Source: Shewanella mangrovi (GTDB lineage Bacteria; Pseudomonadota; Gammaproteobacteria; Enterobacterales; Shewanellaceae). From it: 64,000 bases of DNA. The stretch spans positions 1 to 64,000 of the forward strand of contig NZ_JPEO01000006.1 in assembly GCF_000753795.1 (NCBI RefSeq), given 5' to 3'. The position numbers and the translations under genes are program-made. Below the pieces are notes generated by a model. That model ran no database searches. It was not told the origin of the DNA and saw only the letters and a program-made list of their open reading frames with translations. Below, in pieces: positions 62,445-64,000 of the stretch (the first letter of the stretch is position 1; every line of letters begins with the position of its first letter).

Positions 62445-63211
62445 CTGCGCAGGCCGATACCACGAGATACCAGATAGTAGGCAATACCCCACAGCGCAAC
62501 ACAGAAAAAGCCGATAATAATCAGTGAGGTGGTAACACTGATGTCGGCAAAGCCTAAGAAACCAAAGCGGAATACGTTAATCATATAGACCACAGGGTTC
62601 AGCTTAGACACGCCTAACCAGAAATCCGGTAATAGCGACAGTGAGTAAAATACCCCACCCAGATAGGTCAGCGGTGTCAGCACAAAGGTTGGAATAATGC
62701 TGATGTCATCAAAGCTACGGGCAAATACCGCATTGATTAAACCGCCTAGAGCAAACAGCATCGAGGTCAGGAACACAGTGAGAACAACCAGTAACGGGTG
62801 CTGAGGCTGAAAATCCACAAAGAACATCGCCACTAAAGTGACAATCAAACCGACCAACAGGCCGCGCGCCACACCACCAGCAACATAACCGGCAATCATC
62901 ACCAGATGCGGCACTGGCGCCACCAAAATCTCTTCTAAGTTACGTTGAAACTTCGCACTAAAGAACGACGACGCCACATTAGAGTAGGAGTTGGTAATCA
63001 CTGACATCATGATAAGACCGGGTGCGATAAACTCCATATAAGACACGCCGCCCATCTCACCGATACGACTGCCGACCAGATTACCGAAAATCAGGAAGTA
63101 CAAGGTCATAGTGATGGCTGGCGGCAACAATGTCTGGATCCAGATACGGGTAAACCGAGTGATCTCTTTGATTAGAATGCTTTTAAAGGCGATAAAGTAC
63201 AAACCTCTCAT
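62441..63211 (-). CDS. yadH: ABC-2 type transporter permease (YadH-like)
   Basis: A 256-residue inner-membrane permease with six predicted transmembrane helices and the ABC-2 signature region GGVSYMEFIAPGLIMMSVITNSYSNVASSFFSAKFQRNLEEILVAPV. The C-terminal block LTPLTYLGGVFYSLSLLPDFWLGVSKLNPVVYMINVFR is typical of YadH. The start overlaps the stop of the ATPase gene by 4 bases, so they form one transporter. The substrate is unknown. Confidence 0.9.
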   Translation of the reverse strand: MRGLYFIAFKSILIKEITRFTRIWIQTLLPPAITMTLYFLIFGNLVGSRIGEMGGVSYMEFIAPGLIMMSVITNSYSNVASSFFSAKFQRNLEEILVAPVPHLVMIAGYVAGGVARGLLVGLIVTLVAMFFVDFQPQHPLLVVLTVFLTSMLFALGGLINAVFARSFDDISIIPTFVLTPLTYLGGVFYSLSLLPDFWLGVSKLNPVVYMINVFRFGFLGFADISVTTSLIIIGFFCVALWGIAYYLVSRGIGLRS

Positions 63212-64000
63212 GCCTTACCTCCCTTGGCGTTTTCCACCAGTTCCACAAATAACTCCTCAAGACGGTTGGTTTTATTGCGCATTGAAAGCACCTCAATACC
63301 TTGCTGCGTTAGCGCTGCAAATACCGCATTCAGTCCTTGGGCTTTAGCCACATCGACCTCAAGTGTCGTGGCATCCAGCAGACGGCCTTCCATTCCACCC
63401 AACTGCGGCACGCTCTCAATAGCTTGCTCAAGGTCGAGAACAAAGGTTTCCATGTCCAGCTTGGCCAGCAACGCTTTCATGCTGGTGCACTCCACCAAAA
63501 TCCCCTTATCGATGATGCCGATGTTGCGACACAACATCTCGGCTTCTTCAAGATAGTGCGTGGTCAGAATAATGGTCACACCTTCGGCATTGATCTCCTT
63601 GAGGAATTCCCACATTGAGCGACGTAGTTCAATATCTACCCCCGCCGTAGGTTCATCGAGGATCAGCAACCGCGGGTTATGCATCAAGGCCCGTGCAATC
63701 ATCAGACGACGTTTCATACCGCCCGAAAGCTGCCGTGCTGCGGCATTACGCTTTTCCCACAAATCCAATTGCTTAAGATATTTCTCTGCTCGCTTAACCG
63801 CTTCTGCGCGCGGCACGCCATAATAACCAGCTTGGTTGACCACAATTTGTAAGGGGGTTTCAAATTGGTTGAAGTTAAACTCCTGTGGCACTAGGCCAAT
63901 ACAGAGTTTGGCTTGCTCTAAATGGTCATCAATATCAAGCCCGAAGACGCGGACCTTACCGCCGGACTTATGCACGAGCGAACTGATAATCCCTATTGAG
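63208..64000 (-). CDS. yadG: ABC transporter ATP-binding protein (YadG-like), 5' end outside window
   Basis: The ATPase partner of YadH. The reading frame stays open to the right edge, and residues at the edge (SIGIISSLVHKSGGKVRVFG) correspond to the region just after Walker A, so about 35-45 N-terminal residues are missing. Within the window are the Q-loop (GLVPQEFNFN), signature LSGGMKRRLMIARAL, Walker B LLILDEPTAGVD and the switch His (TTHYLEEAEML). A C-terminal extension of about 70 residues follows. It is coupled to yadH by a 4-bp overlap. Confidence 0.92.
   Translation of the reverse strand, partial: SIGIISSLVHKSGGKVRVFGLDIDDHLEQAKLCIGLVPQEFNFNQFETPLQIVVNQAGYYGVPRAEAVKRAEKYLKQLDLWEKRNAAARQLSGGMKRRLMIARALMHNPRLLILDEPTAGVDIELRRSMWEFLKEINAEGVTIILTTHYLEEAEMLCRNIGIIDKGILVECTSMKALLAKLDMETFVLDLEQAIESVPQLGGMEGRLLDATTLEVDVAKAQGLNAVFAALTQQGIEVLSMRNKTNRLEELFVELVENAKGGKA

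Overview
The window looks like chromosomal core sequence from a marine gammaproteobacterium, most likely Shewanella or a close relative in the Alteromonadales. I base this on protein character (DksA, MetE/MetR, PepB, QueG, DUF3069-like and COG3014-like proteins), on a GlyGly-CTERM tail, which is common in Shewanella, and on gene order. I saw no insertion sequence, integrase, prophage or CRISPR array. The gene names rest on recognised motifs and remembered family sequences, not on a database search.

Layout. 1-7.0 kb: pssA, a DUF4124 protein, clpB with a clear heat-shock promoter, then yfiH and rluD, and divergently bamD with a candidate sigma-E promoter. 7.1-7.6 kb: a tRNA operon with one tRNA-Phe and three tRNA-Leu(CAG) in perfect 122-bp tandem units. 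7.7-12.5 kb: a chemoreceptor, an ECF sigma/putative anti-sigma/DUF4097 operon, and rsuA. 12.7-20.2 kb: a lipoprotein M13 peptidase, a small SUKH/HTH/YehS group, NAD-malic enzyme, queG and dodecin. 20.3-25.1 kb: metE and metR diverging across MetJ and MetR sites, then an HDOD protein and an SGNH lipase. 25.2-27.9 kb: a BtuB-like receptor under a cobalamin riboswitch, and a DUF805 protein.

28.1-34.6 kb is the most distinctive accessory block: a four-gene operon sps-spp-fruK-ams (sucrose-phosphate synthase, sucrose-phosphate phosphatase, fructokinase, amylosucrase). It should make sucrose, probably as a compatible solute, and recycle it through glucan and fructose 6-phosphate. A perfect 16-bp palindrome lies in its promoter region, inside about 600 bp without a convincing gene.

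34.7-45.9 kb: an FKBP lipoprotein, a WD40-like lipoprotein, slyX, a peptide deformylase, a COG3014 lipoprotein, lpoB, a lipoprotein M1 aminopeptidase, an RDD membrane protein, a phosphoribosyltransferase, a DnaJ-related protein, and a DsbA-like oxidoreductase carrying a GlyGly-CTERM tail. 46-64 kb largely matches the E. coli mrcB-hrpB-thpR-sfsA-dksA-gluQ-pcnB-folK-panB-panC-(panD)-yadH-yadG block, interrupted by a GGDEF/EAL protein, a GNAT enzyme and pepB, and without panD. pcnB appears to start at AUU, as in E. coli. The last gene (yadG) runs off the right edge.

Connections: lpoB (38.7 kb) encodes the outer-membrane activator of the PBP1b encoded by mrcB (46-48 kb). MetJ/MetR control of metE and the B12 riboswitch on the receptor both bear on methionine and cobalamin supply. 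pcnB, dksA and gluQ form an RNA and stringent-response housekeeping cluster.
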